A stretch of 64,000 nucleotides of DNA from Sarocladium kiliense (Eukaryota > Ascomycota > Sordariomycetes > Hypocreales > Sarocladiaceae). The stretch is from assembly GCA_030734395.1 (NCBI GenBank), contig JAUZTG010000020.1, positions 992,001 to 1,056,000 of the forward strand. The letters run 5' to 3'. A model generated the notes under the pieces. It made no database searches, was not told the origin of the DNA, and saw only the letters and a program-made list of their open reading frames with translations. The translations under genes and the position numbers were made by a program. Below, piece by piece: positions 24,425 to 35,770 of this stretch (position 1 is its first letter; each line of letters begins with the position of its first letter).

Positions 24425-25575
24425 ATGTCTTCGAGCAAGAGTCCCATCTTCCGGATGTTCAACCCTTCGGGGCGGTCCAAGGAGGAAAGTGTCGAGAAGA
24501 GGCGCGAGCAAGTTCGTCGCGCGCAGCAGTACGTTTATCCCCTTCTTTTTTCCACTCGTGTTCCTACTCGTCGTCTACACTCAGGCGGCAGCGATGCAAT
24601 TGAGCTGACACGTTGCGGGGGATAGCGTCTACCGACAGCGCAAGACACGCTACGTCAAAGCTCTTGAAGGCGACTTGGCAGCCTCGCGCAGGCGGGAGAC
24701 TGACATGACCGCTGACAAGGCCAACCTTGAGAACCAGGTGAGGGTGCTGCTGCATCTCCTGGAGCAACACAGCATAGCAGTGCCGGACGTGGTCAATGTG
24801 CCGCTCGAAGACGACCCGACGTTGCAACATCTCAGCATCAATTCCAGTCCCAACCAGTACATCCATTCCGAATGGCCGAGAGCACCGAGTACTGTGTCGC
24901 CAATTCCGTCTCTTAGCACCGCTTCGGACAACGATCCTATTCTCGCGTCGCAGGTGTGCAACCTCGATCTGACAATGGTTGGCATGCGCTTCGTCCTCAA
25001 GTACATTCTCACCCCTACCTATGCTCCACAGCTAGCAAGTGGCTCTTTACTCAGTAATAGTTGAACTGACAAAGCTCGCAGGATAGAAGAGCCATGCCTA
25101 GGTCATGTTCACGGCGATCCTGAGCGACCAGACGATCCTTCCAACCACGCCCTCACCGTCACCTCCCAAGTCCTCTGCATCTCCTCCAGCCCGCCACCCA
25201 AGCGATCCTCGCTCCTCCCGGTCCAAGACGTGCCCAGCAACATTTTGGGCCGTCTGCTCGAATTGGCCCCGGCCGTGACGTCAGGAGACTCAGAACTTAC
25301 GCCCATTCAGGCATGGGACTCGCTGCGGCGAAAGCCTGTTGTAGGAAGCCTAGATCTGCGTTCTATCATGACTTTGGCAGAACGGTTACGCGACTCAGTC
25401 AAATGTCACGGGTAAGTCCTCGTTGAACGAACACTGGGACTCTGATTTAGCCGGCTAACAGATTGAACCTTGCTGTAGTTTCGGTGCGGTGATAGACTCC
25501 GGTGTCTTCGAGCATTTAGTCGGAGAATTGGTCAAGATCTCAATTTCGTCGCGCTTGTCGGTAGCAGGCTTTTAA
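24425..25575 (+). CDS. fungal bZIP-like transcription factor
   Basis: Four exons, 24425-24528, 24626-25000, 25082-25411 and 25479-25575, give 301 residues. Introns are 97, 81 and 67 nt (donors GTACGT, GTACAT, GTAAGT). All junctions keep phase. The N-terminal region has a short basic region and zipper of the fungal type: KRREQVRRAQ continues across the first intron as HVYRQRKTRYVKALEGDL, followed by leucines in LENQVRVLLHLLEQH. The C-terminal half (HALTVTSQVLC, ELTPIQAWDSLR, RLRDSVKCHGFGAVID) matches the conserved DUF-like tail found in this fungal bZIP group. The basic region lacks the full NxxAAxxCR signature, so DNA binding may be weak or altered. Target genes are unknown. Confidence 0.78.
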
Positions 25576-27271
25576 GGTCACCGCTTGCATTGTATATCAC
25601 ACGCCAATGCTTAGCCGGGAAGCTTTTCGGTTCTCTTTCCATGCCATTCAGGCGGTGATGGATGATATGACGCATGGAATGGGCTTGGTCACGGGTTTCT
25701 GCGAACCCACGCATTACCGTCAAGCTTCACGACGCTATGTTTTAACCTACATCATTCTGTAATCTATTAAACTCGCATGTGCCTGAAAATTGGCAAAATT
25801 TCGAGGATACCTGAGAGGCAACGGACAAATCTAGTTGACTGCGGACCAGATGAGGTCTCATGCGTCTGCAGCCTTTGTATTGTTCAAGCTGCTTATATCG
25901 AATCCTAGTATCCATCAGGAGAGGCCTTCCTCTCAGGACGCGCCGCTCCGACTGCCACATAATAGCGTGCAAGATAGCAAGCACGACAATTTCTCTGCGG
26001 CTGAGGCAGATTTCTTCCCTACCTCGTACTATCCACCCCACAGCCCCTGGCCAACTGGAAGACATAGATAGGGAGGGCCACCGGAATGAAACCATTGGGT
26101 GATTCCAAGACGAAAAGGCTCTGATCACCCTATAGGAGTGACAGCAGCTAGTGTCGAGCTGCAGTGCCCTGAGTTCCAGCGACGGCGGAACCGAGTGTGG
26201 TAATAGGCCTGCGCCACGGGACTTGCTCCCCTGGCTATTCTTGACCTCCTTCGTAGCTCTCAAAAGTCGTGATCAGGTTTCATAACCAATCAATTTGTGT
26301 CACTTCGCTTCTTCAGTTACTGACATAGAGCGCGCTCGGAACTAGGCTCTTCATAGCCTGCAGCATGAATTGCGAGCATATCGTGCCAAGGATTAAACGC
26401 GGTACTAAGCAGCCCCTGTGTAAGCCTTGGAACCTTATGTTGAATATGTGTGACCGGATTGAACCGAGGTGTGAGTTGTCGAGTCTGCCATCAAGCCACT
26501 GCTGTGCTGCGCACCCGAAGCGAGATGGCTGCGCCCCGTAGTTTGATGCGATTCCCCGTTGATCTTGCATCTTGCGGTAGTGCTAGCATGGCATATCCAT
26601 TCGGCCATGCGGCTGCGCGGCTGGTCCCGCACACACTTATACTCCTCGACGTATCCGGACCCGAGTAAGCTGTTGTTGTTCATCACTTCGCAACGGCACT
26701 CGACTTCCGCTGCCCCGAAACCTTGAACCAGGATATTGATGCTAAGCGAGAGGGCTAAGCGCCTTGTTTGGATTTACGCCTTGCCTTCTACTGCATTGTT
26801 TGTATAATCTAGCATAGCCCCCGAATCATTGCCAAGCCCTTGTAAACTCAGCCGCTCCTCCACAATCTGCATGACAGCCACCCCCAGACGTTATCGTGGA
26901 CCAGGGCCAGCGCTTAACGTGTTCAGCCGGCCCGCTGCGTGCGGCCTAGTTCATGGCTTAGACTATAGGATGGATAGCAGATCATCCGATACACCACACA
27001 AAGCATCCGTTCTTTCAAAGTATAGAAAGTGTCACTATGATGTGCCGCCAAGTCATCTGCGATGCAATAATTCGAGGCGTCTGAGTCTCCTATATATGTG
27101 CGTCTCTGGGTCCTTCAAGACGTCTCCCTCTTTACAACGCAACGGAACACGCCCATCACCTTACTTGACTCGAACATTGGATTCGAAGGACTCGCCTCAC
27201 AGACCCATCTGTCCAAGGGAAACAGCAGCTGTAAACCACCACCAGCAGACGCGCTTTCACCATCTCCGCAG
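25576..27271. other. intergenic, no gene recognised
   Basis: A 173-residue minus-strand open frame at 25742-26263 has no domain and poor coding character. A long plus-strand frame starting at 26829 overlaps the GRF gene in another frame and is treated as a shadow. Confidence 0.45.
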
Positions 27272-28612
27272 ATGGAGCCTCGCTTTCCTCTCAGCATTGC
27301 GCCGACTTGTCGAAGCTGTGGGCAACCCTGCTCTCGAAACATCACGGGCTATCAGAACAGCTATGGCAACGCCGGCCGGCCGTACTATACCTGCCAGCGC
27401 CATTCGCGCCGCGAGTTCGGATGTTTCGATGATGCCATTGGGGTGGTCAGCGTCAATCCGACTTGCAACTGCGGATATATCAGCCGCCAGACGCGGCGCA
27501 ATAGAGGCTCCTCGTATTTCTATTCGTGTGCTGTCGGCGCATGCGGCTGGAGCTCGACTGACAGCACGCCGAGATCTAGTCCGACGCCGAAGTCGGTGCA
27601 GAGACCCGACGTCAAGCCAAGCTCCGATGCTGTCGATGCACTCGCCAATCAGGTCAATGTCATGTCTCTGCAGCCAGATCCCCCGCGGGCCACGATCCCG
27701 GGGCACAGCCAGACCATTGCAAAGCCGGCTACAGAAAACAAACTCTTCCCATCTGTTCCTGTCGGCTCGGTGGCCCTGGCGAGCATACCCGCGGCAAACG
27801 TATCCTTTGCATTTGGAACCACCGCCTCATCGTTCAAAGCTGGACCGCATGTACCACCAGCTCAGCCTAGCAAAGCGTCAAATGACACCATTTTCAACTT
27901 GCAATCCTCTGTTACTGGACAGCAAGTGCCGCTTAACAGCATGGCGAAGCCGAGCCTAGCAACTGGGGCTACTACTGCCGCAACTCTGTCAGAGAACCCA
28001 TTCGACGCTCCCGCAGACAATGGCACATTTGTGTTTGGTGCATCTTCTGAGAAGCCAGAGTCGCAACCCAAGCTCCCAACATATTCCGTCTCCTCGTCTT
28101 CTGCAACTGAGGCGAATGCTTCTACGACCAACACGGCGACGAATGCTGCCACGGCACATTTCCTGCCTAACTCGACTTCTACAGTTCAAAAGGAACGTTC
28201 TGCACATGAAAACAGCGAGCCGGAACACGGATCAACGGCACTGAATAAAAAGGTTGATCCAGCCCTCAAAAACAAGCCAGATCCATCTCCAGCACCAAAG
28301 GAATCGATACAACGAGCCCAACGGGCAAAGGACCATGATGAGCCTCGAGCTACCACAGCTCCTTCGCTAGCCATCTCAAAGCCGGAAGCTAAGACCACTC
28401 GTCTAGAGACACCCCGTGACGCTCAGGCAACTCAGCCTGCGGTGGCGAGCGTCACCTCGCAGACTGCTCCGGCGCCATATGCCTCAGTTGATTCACAGAC
28501 GCAACCTCAGAAGTCCACCTCAGCGGCAGCTCATATCATCGATCTAGACGAAGTCGAGGAAAAGCAGGCGACTAAGTCTGCTAAGCGGTTGCTCTGCTGC
28601 ACGGTCATGTAG
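27272..28612 (+). CDS. GRF-type zinc-finger protein with C-terminal CaaX box
   Basis: Single exon of 446 residues from the ATG at 27272. The frame is open to 27098, but upstream codons look like leader. Two cysteine-rich units sit in the first 100 residues. The first reads CRSCGQPC...YYTC...CFDD and the second CNCG...YFYSC...CGWS. Both resemble GRF zinc fingers, which bind single-stranded nucleic acid in topoisomerase III, APE2 and related proteins. The rest is disordered and rich in Ser, Thr, Ala and Pro. It has two FG-like patches (SFAFG and TFVFG) and a SUMO-interacting-like IIDLDEVEE near the end. The last residues are KRLLCCTVM, a good CaaX box with an extra upstream cysteine. No enzyme domain is present. 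The function is not known. Confidence 0.7.
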   Translation: MEPRFPLSIAPTCRSCGQPCSRNITGYQNSYGNAGRPYYTCQRHSRREFGCFDDAIGVVSVNPTCNCGYISRQTRRNRGSSYFYSCAVGACGWSSTDSTPRSSPTPKSVQRPDVKPSSDAVDALANQVNVMSLQPDPPRATIPGHSQTIAKPATENKLFPSVPVGSVALASIPAANVSFAFGTTASSFKAGPHVPPAQPSKASNDTIFNLQSSVTGQQVPLNSMAKPSLATGATTAATLSENPFDAPADNGTFVFGASSEKPESQPKLPTYSVSSSSATEANASTTNTATNAATAHFLPNSTSTVQKERSAHENSEPEHGSTALNKKVDPALKNKPDPSPAPKESIQRAQRAKDHDEPRATTAPSLAISKPEAKTTRLETPRDAQATQPAVASVTSQTAPAPYASVDSQTQPQKSTSAAAHIIDLDEVEEKQATKSAKRLLCCTVM

Positions 28613-29279
28613 TGGCGATTCTGGTGCAGGTCTCTTACGTGAGAACAGGAGAGAGAGCTATACATCTATGATGATGGCGCCATCAAGTCGAGAAGGTTAT
28701 CTCGAGCCGTTTCGATCACTATGCCAAGGTGGCATGGCTTCCTGCATAGATGCAGTGAATGGTAGGTGCAATCTTTGTCTTCGCTATGTCGAAAGGATAC
28801 TAACGTTCCCAGGATAGCAGGTCCTAAACTTCCATCATGACTCTTCTCTTGCTTACCATGGTCTCCGGTCATGTTAGTACTTGCGCTGCGGCCTACTGTG
28901 GAGCGCTGTATGGAGCACACACATGACCAGTCTTGAGCTGGGCATGAGAGCCATGGGAATGCGATCGGAATGCCATCACCGCTAGGCGTGACTGAGGATG
29001 CTCAGTGATATGGTGGTGCAGAGACCGTCTCTGGAAGCACAGGCTGGTACTGTGGGATCAAACGGGTAAAGGGACTATGTTGATCGAAATGGCCAAGTCA
29101 GCATACAACATGGCATCTAAGATAGCAACATGGAGTCATGAAGTCGCACGTGATCAAATTGCAATGAGAAAAGGTACGTATAGTCAAACAGGTTCTATTG
29201 GATTGGTGATAGCTATACTGCTGAAGCCATCTTCTGAGTACGAAGTCAGCGAGGTTACCCGCGGTGGCCCCCTTCCAAC
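28613..29279. other. intergenic between converging genes
   Basis: No gene supported. Confidence 0.5.
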
Positions 29280-30727
29280 CTATATAGACTCCTCGCTAGC
29301 TACAGGAGCGCCGACTTCCTCTAAGTGTTTATAAATGACACTGAAATCCAAACCTCCCCACTCTTTGCTGTTTGCAAGTGGACGATACATGCGTTCAGTC
29401 AACTTTCCGAGTTCCAACGGCGTGGCAGACGAACGAGCAGCCTCAACAGCGAGGGCCAAGTCCTTGTGTGTCAATCTCGACACGAAGCCACCGCTGTATT
29501 GCCTATGGGCTGGAGGTGAAGAGCCGTTGACTGTGACCGTTGGGACGGGGTTGTTCACCTTTCGAATTAATTAGTGCTTTTGTGAGGCCGATTGAGTTGA
29601 GAAGGACATATACCTCATTGGACCAACAGTGGCCTGTGGATTTATCAATGATATCGGCGAGAATCTGACTATCCAACCCCAGGTTCTTCCCCAAAAGCAT
29701 TGCCTCACTGTCAAGATGATTAGAGATAGATCAAGGTATCCTGGCTACACATGTAGTCACCGACCTCAATCCGATCATTGTAATGCCGAGAAGTAGGCTG
29801 GAGAAGGTCAGCCGATTGCCCTGCATTGGCATGTATAAAGAGAAGACTCCACAAACTTGTTTGCAATCTTGGCAGCTAGACCTGCACCCAAGTCACCGCA
29901 AAGTGTCACTTTACTGGCCATTGACTGGAGAATAGGCTCGGCTTTGGCAAATGTACTAGGGTCGCCTCCCACCATTATCGCCAGAGTGCCTTTCTGAGCA
30001 CCCACGACGCCTGATGAGAAGAGGGTTTCTGTTAGCAGTGTGCACCGAATCGATTCACATGCAAGGCTCACGAACCTCCAGAAACGGGTGCGTCCATCAT
30101 GTCTGCCCCTGTAGTTCTCATCTCCAGAGCAACGGACTTGCTAATGCTTTGTTCAATCGTTGAGGAATCGAGACACAACGTTTCCGCAACGCTGGAGTGG
30201 TCAAGTTGCTTCAGTCCCTGCATCACACTGTTCTCGCCCAGGTACACATCTTGGACATGTCTTGAGGTGGGAATCATCGAGAGAATGGTGGATGCTTGAA
30301 GAGCAAGGTCCATAGGGCCTAAGAGAATTGTTAAGCAAATCGCACACTGATGCTCGACGATGGGGAATGCACCTACTATTAGCAGCTCTGACCCTGATTG
30401 GCGAAGTTTCAAATTCACGCAAGATATTCGACATTGCAGTCTTATTTACATCAAAGACGACAAAGTCGGGTCTTCTCTTGGTAGTTGAGGCGCTGCGATG
30501 GACCAAGTTGCGGAACTGCCGCACAATTAGCCTGGGCCACGTCGCAGTTAGGTGCTTCACGAACCATCTCGGATCCCATAGCCCCTTGCAAGCACAATCA
30601 CCAGCGTTAGCAAGAATCATTACCAGAGTACACCGCAGTATTTTCAGGATGCAGGGTTCATACCTATGCCGATGAAGCCAATGGTGTTTGACCGACCGCT
30701 GGCCTGGAAGACTTGAGTTATCCTCAT
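29280..30727 (-). CDS. 3-hydroxyisobutyrate dehydrogenase-like enzyme
   Basis: Eight exons are read on the minus strand: 30727-30664, 30584-30565, 30515-30377, 30318-30076, 30010-29857, 29797-29765, 29707-29614 and 29558-29280. All phases agree, giving 341 residues. The Rossmann start NTIGFIGIGAMG, the NAD-ribose acidic residue in FVVFDVNK, the substrate motif DAPVSGG, the KxxxN catalytic helix (LAAKIANN, with the lysine) and the end signature CWSNEVNNPVP are all in family order. These enzymes oxidise 3-hydroxyisobutyrate or similar beta-hydroxyacids with NAD+. In valine catabolism they are mitochondrial. The N-terminus here (MRITQVFQASGRS) is a weak targeting candidate. Donors GTTCGT, GTTTGT and GTCGGT are weak, and exon 2 is only 20 nt. 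One cluster-type GTGGGGA site lies about 370 nt upstream, so the gene may belong to the cluster rather than to valine breakdown. Confidence 0.85.
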
Positions 30728-31550
30728 CTTGCTATCGAGCAACTGGATCAGGGGGTTCTTTGTTTCCAGCGTCTAAGTCAACTAGAGCTGCTCCTACCGG
30801 CACTTTCCTAGGTTCTAGGTTGAATAGTCTCGAGGGCGCAAGCAACAGTGGTGGGCACGTGTGGACCGCCGCATCTGGTCGGGCCGTGAGCTTATCATTA
30901 ACCTCTACAAGACACAAGCCGGCTTCAATGGGCAACTGAGTCCATCTTCACACATCATTTTCATGAAATGCGCTCCACAAGCCCAGACAAGTCAACCTGT
31001 GGAGAGTGAGTGCCAATGCTTGGCCACTGTGCACACTCGTGGAGATGGTGGGAGTACGTTGTGGAGAGATGTGACATATCCAAGCCAGCCACCGTGGGGA
31101 CACCCTTGTCACACGGATGTATGGTGTTGAGCTTCAAAGTCTGGCAAAAACGAGGAAGACGATAGTCCATGTCCCCTTGGAGGATCCCGACAGAGCTCAA
31201 TTTGCGCAATTGTGCCGCATCGCGCGTATGGAACTAGTCAAACCACAGATCACACGCCAGCATTGATCGTAGTAATGGGCTCCCTTCTCAGAAGCTGTAT
31301 TCCTATGCCGCCATAGACTCATCATCGAATCACGACTTACTTGTTTTAATCACGGTCTCCTACAGAAAAGGCCATGCTAAGGTATTGTAGGTTGTAACGA
31401 CTGGGACATCAATTTTGAGCACATCTCAACCAATACTGCTTACACAGCAGCGTGGCTATACAGATAATTTTGTGTGTTAACTTTCAATATTGAACTTTCA
31501 GAGGTGTGTATAGATAGTTGTTCATTGTGAATACATTCCCTATGAGAAGA
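30728..31550. other. intergenic upstream of the HIBADH-like gene
   Basis: No gene seen. It contains one cluster motif, GTGGGGA, at 31094-31100. Confidence 0.5.
31094..31100 (+). promoter_or_regulatory. GYGGGGA cluster motif (HIBADH-like promoter)
   Basis: One exact GTGGGGA, about 370 nt upstream of the ATG at 30727. Single copy, so on its own it is weak evidence. Confidence 0.35.
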
Positions 31551-33366
31551 CTAGACCTTAGATTCCTCGAGATCCGCTGCCTTGGACATTGCCACGATGG
31601 GGGCATCGATCTCGGAGTTGAACTCAGACGATGGATTCTGTAGAAAGAAAGCAGCTGTGACGCAATCTCGTTAGCAAACACTATGAAAGTCTGTGTAAGT
31701 AATTGCCTTGACTTACCAACCAAGGCAGCAAAAGAGATACACCCGGCAGTAACCCAAACGTAGCGGAAGCTCAAGACGTAAGCCTCTTTGAGGCCTGCAT
31801 ACCCAGAAGCGATAATCTCAGGGGTAGCACCAGAAATACGTTGTAGTGCTTGATCATCATGGTTCATCAGAGCCGGAATAAGCTTTGGCAGCTCGGAAGG
31901 TGAAAGACCCTTTGGAAGGACGGCAGCCGCAATTTCAGGGCCTAAGTTCTTGGACAGACCGCTGGAAAAGATGGCGTTGTAGATGGCTAATCCGACAGAT
32001 CCCCCAAGGCTCCTGATAGATATCATGAGGCCCGATGTGATGGCAATGAGCTCACGTGGAGTCGCAAAGTGAGCTGCTGTGACGAGCGCTGTGAGGCACA
32101 TACCGAGGCCAACACCGAGGAACACTGGGAACCCCCATATCTGGCTCTCCGTCGTGGATGAGGATACCGTAGCCATGAGAATATTGAAGATGACAAAGGA
32201 ACCAAAGGCGACAACAGATGGAATCCGAACCGTTTGACGCTTAGAACACCACAGACCAGTGAAGATTGCGGATGCTGCATATGCAACGAAAGCAATGCAG
32301 TAATGAGCGCCCGTGACGAGGCTGTCCGTCGAGAACAAGACGCTGACCTCGTAGGCGAAGAAATTGTTGGCGCAGAAAAACACAACTCCCTCGGCGAAGA
32401 CGCATAGGAGTGCTAGAGTGAAGTTCCGGTGAATGAACAGCTCGTGGTGGAACATACCGTCCTTCCTGCCGCGCCATTCATAGATCACCAGGCATATGAC
32501 CAAGGCGAGGCCGATGGCGAAGGTGGCTGAGACGTGCGCATCGCTCCAGGGGTACGGATTCTGAGACCAGGCAAGAGACATACAGAAGAGAACCAAGGCT
32601 GGGGTCAGAATTGCATACCCAAACCAGTCCAATCTTCGGAGCTTTTCTCTCGTAGTAAGCTCAAGCTGCAAGGCCCTAGGAGCCGGGTTGTACAAGAGCT
32701 GGCAAGTGACCGTAGTCAGAGCATAGATGCCAGCAACGATGTACCAGTAAACGCGGAAGCCAGAAGGATTGTTGTTTCTCGTAAGAGCTCCGCCAACCAG
32801 GAGACCACATATAGCGCCAAGAGCAGCAGAAACGTTCACCGAAGCCTGAGCCCAAGGGCGGTACTTTCTGGCTAGGACCTCGGATGTGACAGCATGTAGA
32901 AGAGGCTGAGCGCCATAGGAGATGCCCGTGACACAGAAGCCAGCTATGGCAGCCCCATCGTTCTTCGCTCGAGACACCACGATGGCACCGATACATCCAC
33001 AGGCCGTCAGACTAACCAGGAAGACCTTGCGCCCCCAAAGATCTGCAGCCTGGCTCACGGGAATGCTCAGGGTGGCTGTGAAGATGGCAATGGCCTGTGT
33101 GAACCATATTGAAGTCGAGGCCCCTCCGACGACAGCCACAATGTCTCGTGTCAGAGCTCCAGAACCGACGATATTGACAAGCTGGGCGAAATAGATAAGA
33201 TTGACTGCCTAGCAGGATTGCGCATGTTAGCAGATTTTGGGAAGTTTAGTCAACACCACGGGTTTCGTACTAGCAAGAGGAGGGAAGTCTTCAACAGAAC
33301 AACTCTGTTCATTCGGGGATGAACGGTGACCGTTTCCTCGTTATGCGTCACTGATGGCTTGGCCAT
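31551..33366 (-). CDS. TRI12-type MFS transporter
   Basis: Three exons, 33366-33271, 33208-31717 and 31654-31551, give 563 residues. Introns are 62 nt each (GTACGA with CTGCTAG, and GTAAGT with GCGTCACAG). The protein is hydrophobic throughout and consistent with 14 membrane segments. It has the MFS motif DLWGRKVF after the second segment and the pattern of the fungal trichothecene efflux pump (TRI12) and siderophore-transporter group: AVVGGASTSIWFTQAIAI, PRELIAITSGLMISIRSLGGSVG and ASGYAGLKEAYVLSFRYVW. It ends in a short acidic cytosolic tail. Proton-driven export or import of a cluster metabolite is the likely role; the substrate is unknown. Three TCCCCRC motifs lie within 400 nt upstream. 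Confidence 0.88.
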
Positions 33367-34234
33367 GATGATGGCTTACTGATGTTGACGTTTCTGCACG
33401 CTGTCGGTTCTGATATCTGGTGGTCGACAGCAAAGAGATCTACAAGGGAAGAGGGTGGGCTTTGAGCCTCCAGCGTAATTATATGTATCTCCGATGGAGA
33501 GGAAGGAATGAAATAGAATGGTGTTATATGTTTGATAGGCACTCAGAGATAAGGGGTGCCACGCAGGCATTCGCTTGGACGCGACAATATCCAAGCTATC
33601 CTCTCCCAACTTCCAACTAAGAGAACAAGGGGATGGATGGTGCCAATACTCCCCACAAGCCCCATGGGGAAAACATGCCAAGATTGCGGGGAGAAACCTT
33701 ATTCCATAGCGGCTCTATACCTGTCTCCCTCAGTTTAAGCATGGTCTAGGCCTCCCCGCACTTGGGGGTTCTGCCTGGCGTATTCGACAAGCAATCGATT
33801 GGAATCCTAATCTTGAGCAGCTTAACTTCAGGTCATGCGAGGCAGCAATCCCTCCCTCCCAGTCGCCAAGGCCTCTTACTAGTCGGCTAGATGGGTGAAG
33901 CTCATCTTCCAGTGTACGGCGGCATGCTGCCTATTTCATCAAACTGAAGTTGGGTTATTCTTCGCTTACTGTCTAGATTATTGCTATAGGCCACTTAACA
34001 TACAGAGGGAGCCTCTTGAAAGAGAGAACTGTACAATTGTGAGGGTCCAACTCGGGCATGGAGATCAAACTGTGCGTCACATCAATTGTCAAAGCATATA
34101 GATAGGGCCAAAGAGTCTCGCTTCAAATTGGACGAATGCTTCAAGAGAATGGACTAAAGACTTCTTGCCTTTCACCATCATCCCAGCCAATCCTGAAGCA
34201 CGCTTCACAAAAGCTCACATCCGCTCACTCCACC
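33367..34234. other. intergenic, MFS promoter side
   Basis: No gene recognised apart from the motif group described separately. The other end is the 3' flank of the scytalone-dehydratase-like gene. Confidence 0.5.
33650..33759. promoter_or_regulatory. GYGGGGA/TCCCCRC motif cluster (MFS promoter)
   Basis: TCCCCAC at 33650-33656, GCGGGGA at 33686-33692 and TCCCCGC at 33753-33759. The first is followed after 7 nt by a near-match ATGGGGA, giving an imperfect inverted repeat. These lie 284-393 nt upstream of the transporter start. Confidence 0.55.
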
Positions 34235-34928
34235 CTAATGCTTGAAGATCTTCTCAAACTCAAACTCATTCCAGTACACAGAAGGCTTCACACCCGCCAG
34301 CTTCCATTCGTCACCAACTTTCTTGTAAGTGTGACGCATAATAGCATGGCCATGACCTTTGGCCTCGACCGTCTTCTTATCGGGCCCAGTGTAACGCTGG
34401 TGAGCGGCGCGAATCTGATGGGTCCCCAGGGCTTGGGTTTGTGAGAGCTGCTCGTACTTAGAGGCGCCGATGAAGTGCTGGGTGTGGACGAGAGGATCGC
34501 CGACGAAGCCGTGGTCGCTGACCATTGCGACAAAGTCCTTTGCGGGCATGGCATCCCATTTAGAGCCTGTAACATCTGTGTAATCGACCTGGAGAGGGAG
34601 TAAGTTAGTCATTTGTAGATGCCTGGTGTATGACATTGTTCAGCTTCACGAACGGTTAGTTCAGGAGCGAGAATCTTGCTCAAGCGATCCCAGTCCTAGC
34701 ATCACGGTCAGCCAGTTGATTGCTGGATATCATGGGGTCTGTCACTGATCACCTTTGCATCGTAGCTATCACCCCATTCGAAAGTAATTGCCGCCATATC
34801 GAGTGCATCTAACGATCTAGTTAATCTTTACGCACGCATTGCATGTGGTGTTGTAGGGTGCAAGGAGTCAAGAGCAATGAGAGTATAAGAGTATCCGCAC
34901 CTTCAGGTGTCACTTTGTTGGGAGCCAT
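34235..34928 (-). CDS. scytalone dehydratase-like protein
   Basis: Four exons, 34928-34901, 34808-34753, 34695-34654 and 34588-34235, give 159 residues in an NTF2-like cone fold. By alignment from memory with rice-blast scytalone dehydratase numbering, Tyr30 and Asp31 (GDSYDAKDWDRL), Tyr50 (VDY), His85 (TQHFIG) and His110 (AAHQRY) are all present. Ser129 and Asn131 of the true enzyme are replaced by Ala and Met (GHGHAIM). The C-terminal tail is also shorter (172 residues in the classical enzyme). The dehydration chemistry is probably kept, but the substrate is likely not scytalone. No melanin genes are nearby, so a role in the surrounding cluster is more likely. Two introns use weak donors (GTGCGG, GTTCGT). 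Four GYGGGGA sites lie upstream. Confidence 0.88.
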
Positions 34929-35452
34929 GTTTGCTCTTGAACCGGTTTGCGGTATTGGCGCAGGAGAAGTATGTGAAGTGGAATGGTGCTATTACGGCAA
35001 GGAAAAGTCCTCGAGCTTTGCTATGTATATGCAAGACTGTGTAAGGTAGATGATGTGTAAGTTGAAGATGGAGAGCTGAGAGCCCTGCGCCATCAAGACC
35101 GACGAATGGATAGCCAAGGACGCTTGGACCTTCGCCTGGACCTCCGCCTCGCTGCTTCAACTGACAGCTCTCCCCGCAAAGACTTGGCTACCTGAGTGTA
35201 AATTGTCTCGGGCAAAGGGTAACCGACGCCGAGATTGTGGGGAGCCGTAGTGTGTGGGGAAGTTGTTGCACGTCGCCTAATCCAAGTCCGGGGCAGGGGA
35301 ATAAGGTATTTGGACAGCAACGGGCAGGGATGAGCTGCATGAGATCTCTGTCCCATGACCTCTACCCCGGATTCCCGGATAGCCACGCACTTGATGGACT
35401 GTGGGGATGACCCAAGTGATGGAGGGTGTGTGGGGGACGGGTGTACAGACTG
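34929..35452. other. intergenic between the dehydratase-like gene and the AT-rich element
   Basis: Ordinary composition, and it holds the motif group above. No gene. Confidence 0.5.
35171..35407. promoter_or_regulatory. GYGGGGA motif cluster (scytalone-dehydratase-like promoter)
   Basis: TCCCCGC at 35171-35177 and GTGGGGA at 35237-35243, 35254-35260 and 35401-35407. The second and third form a direct repeat with a 10-nt spacer. Sites are 243-479 nt upstream of the ATG at 34928. Confidence 0.6.
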
Positions 35453-35486
35453 CCTGATACTGATTAGGCACTATATGTGATACTGA
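35453..35486 (+). repeat. left terminal inverted repeat
   Basis: Starts CCTGATACTGATTAGGCACT and contains a second TGATAC. It pairs imperfectly with 38842-38874 in inverted orientation. Confidence 0.55.
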
Positions 35487-35770
35487 TTTATAATCATATA
35501 TATAACCTGATACCCTATTTTAGTAGTATTAGGTTAATCTTTCTTTATAAACTAATTATTACTTTATTACATTTTATTTCATTTTATTTTTATTTTAAAC
35601 TTAAATTTATTAATATAATGTATTTATTTTTATATTATATATTATATTTAAAGTTTTATAAAAAGGATTATACTTTATTATATTACAAAATATAAGTTAT
35701 TTTAGCTATTTTAATTACTTAAACCGCTCCTTTATATAACTAAGCTTATATTATTATATATCTCTTTTCA

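Noticed and set aside
25742..26263. 173-residue minus-strand frame
   Set aside because: No domain, no coding bias, no consistent splicing.
26829..27959. 376-residue plus-strand open frame overlapping the GRF zinc-finger gene
   Set aside because: No domain and no coding bias; it is the shadow of the longer frame that carries paired zinc-binding cysteines.
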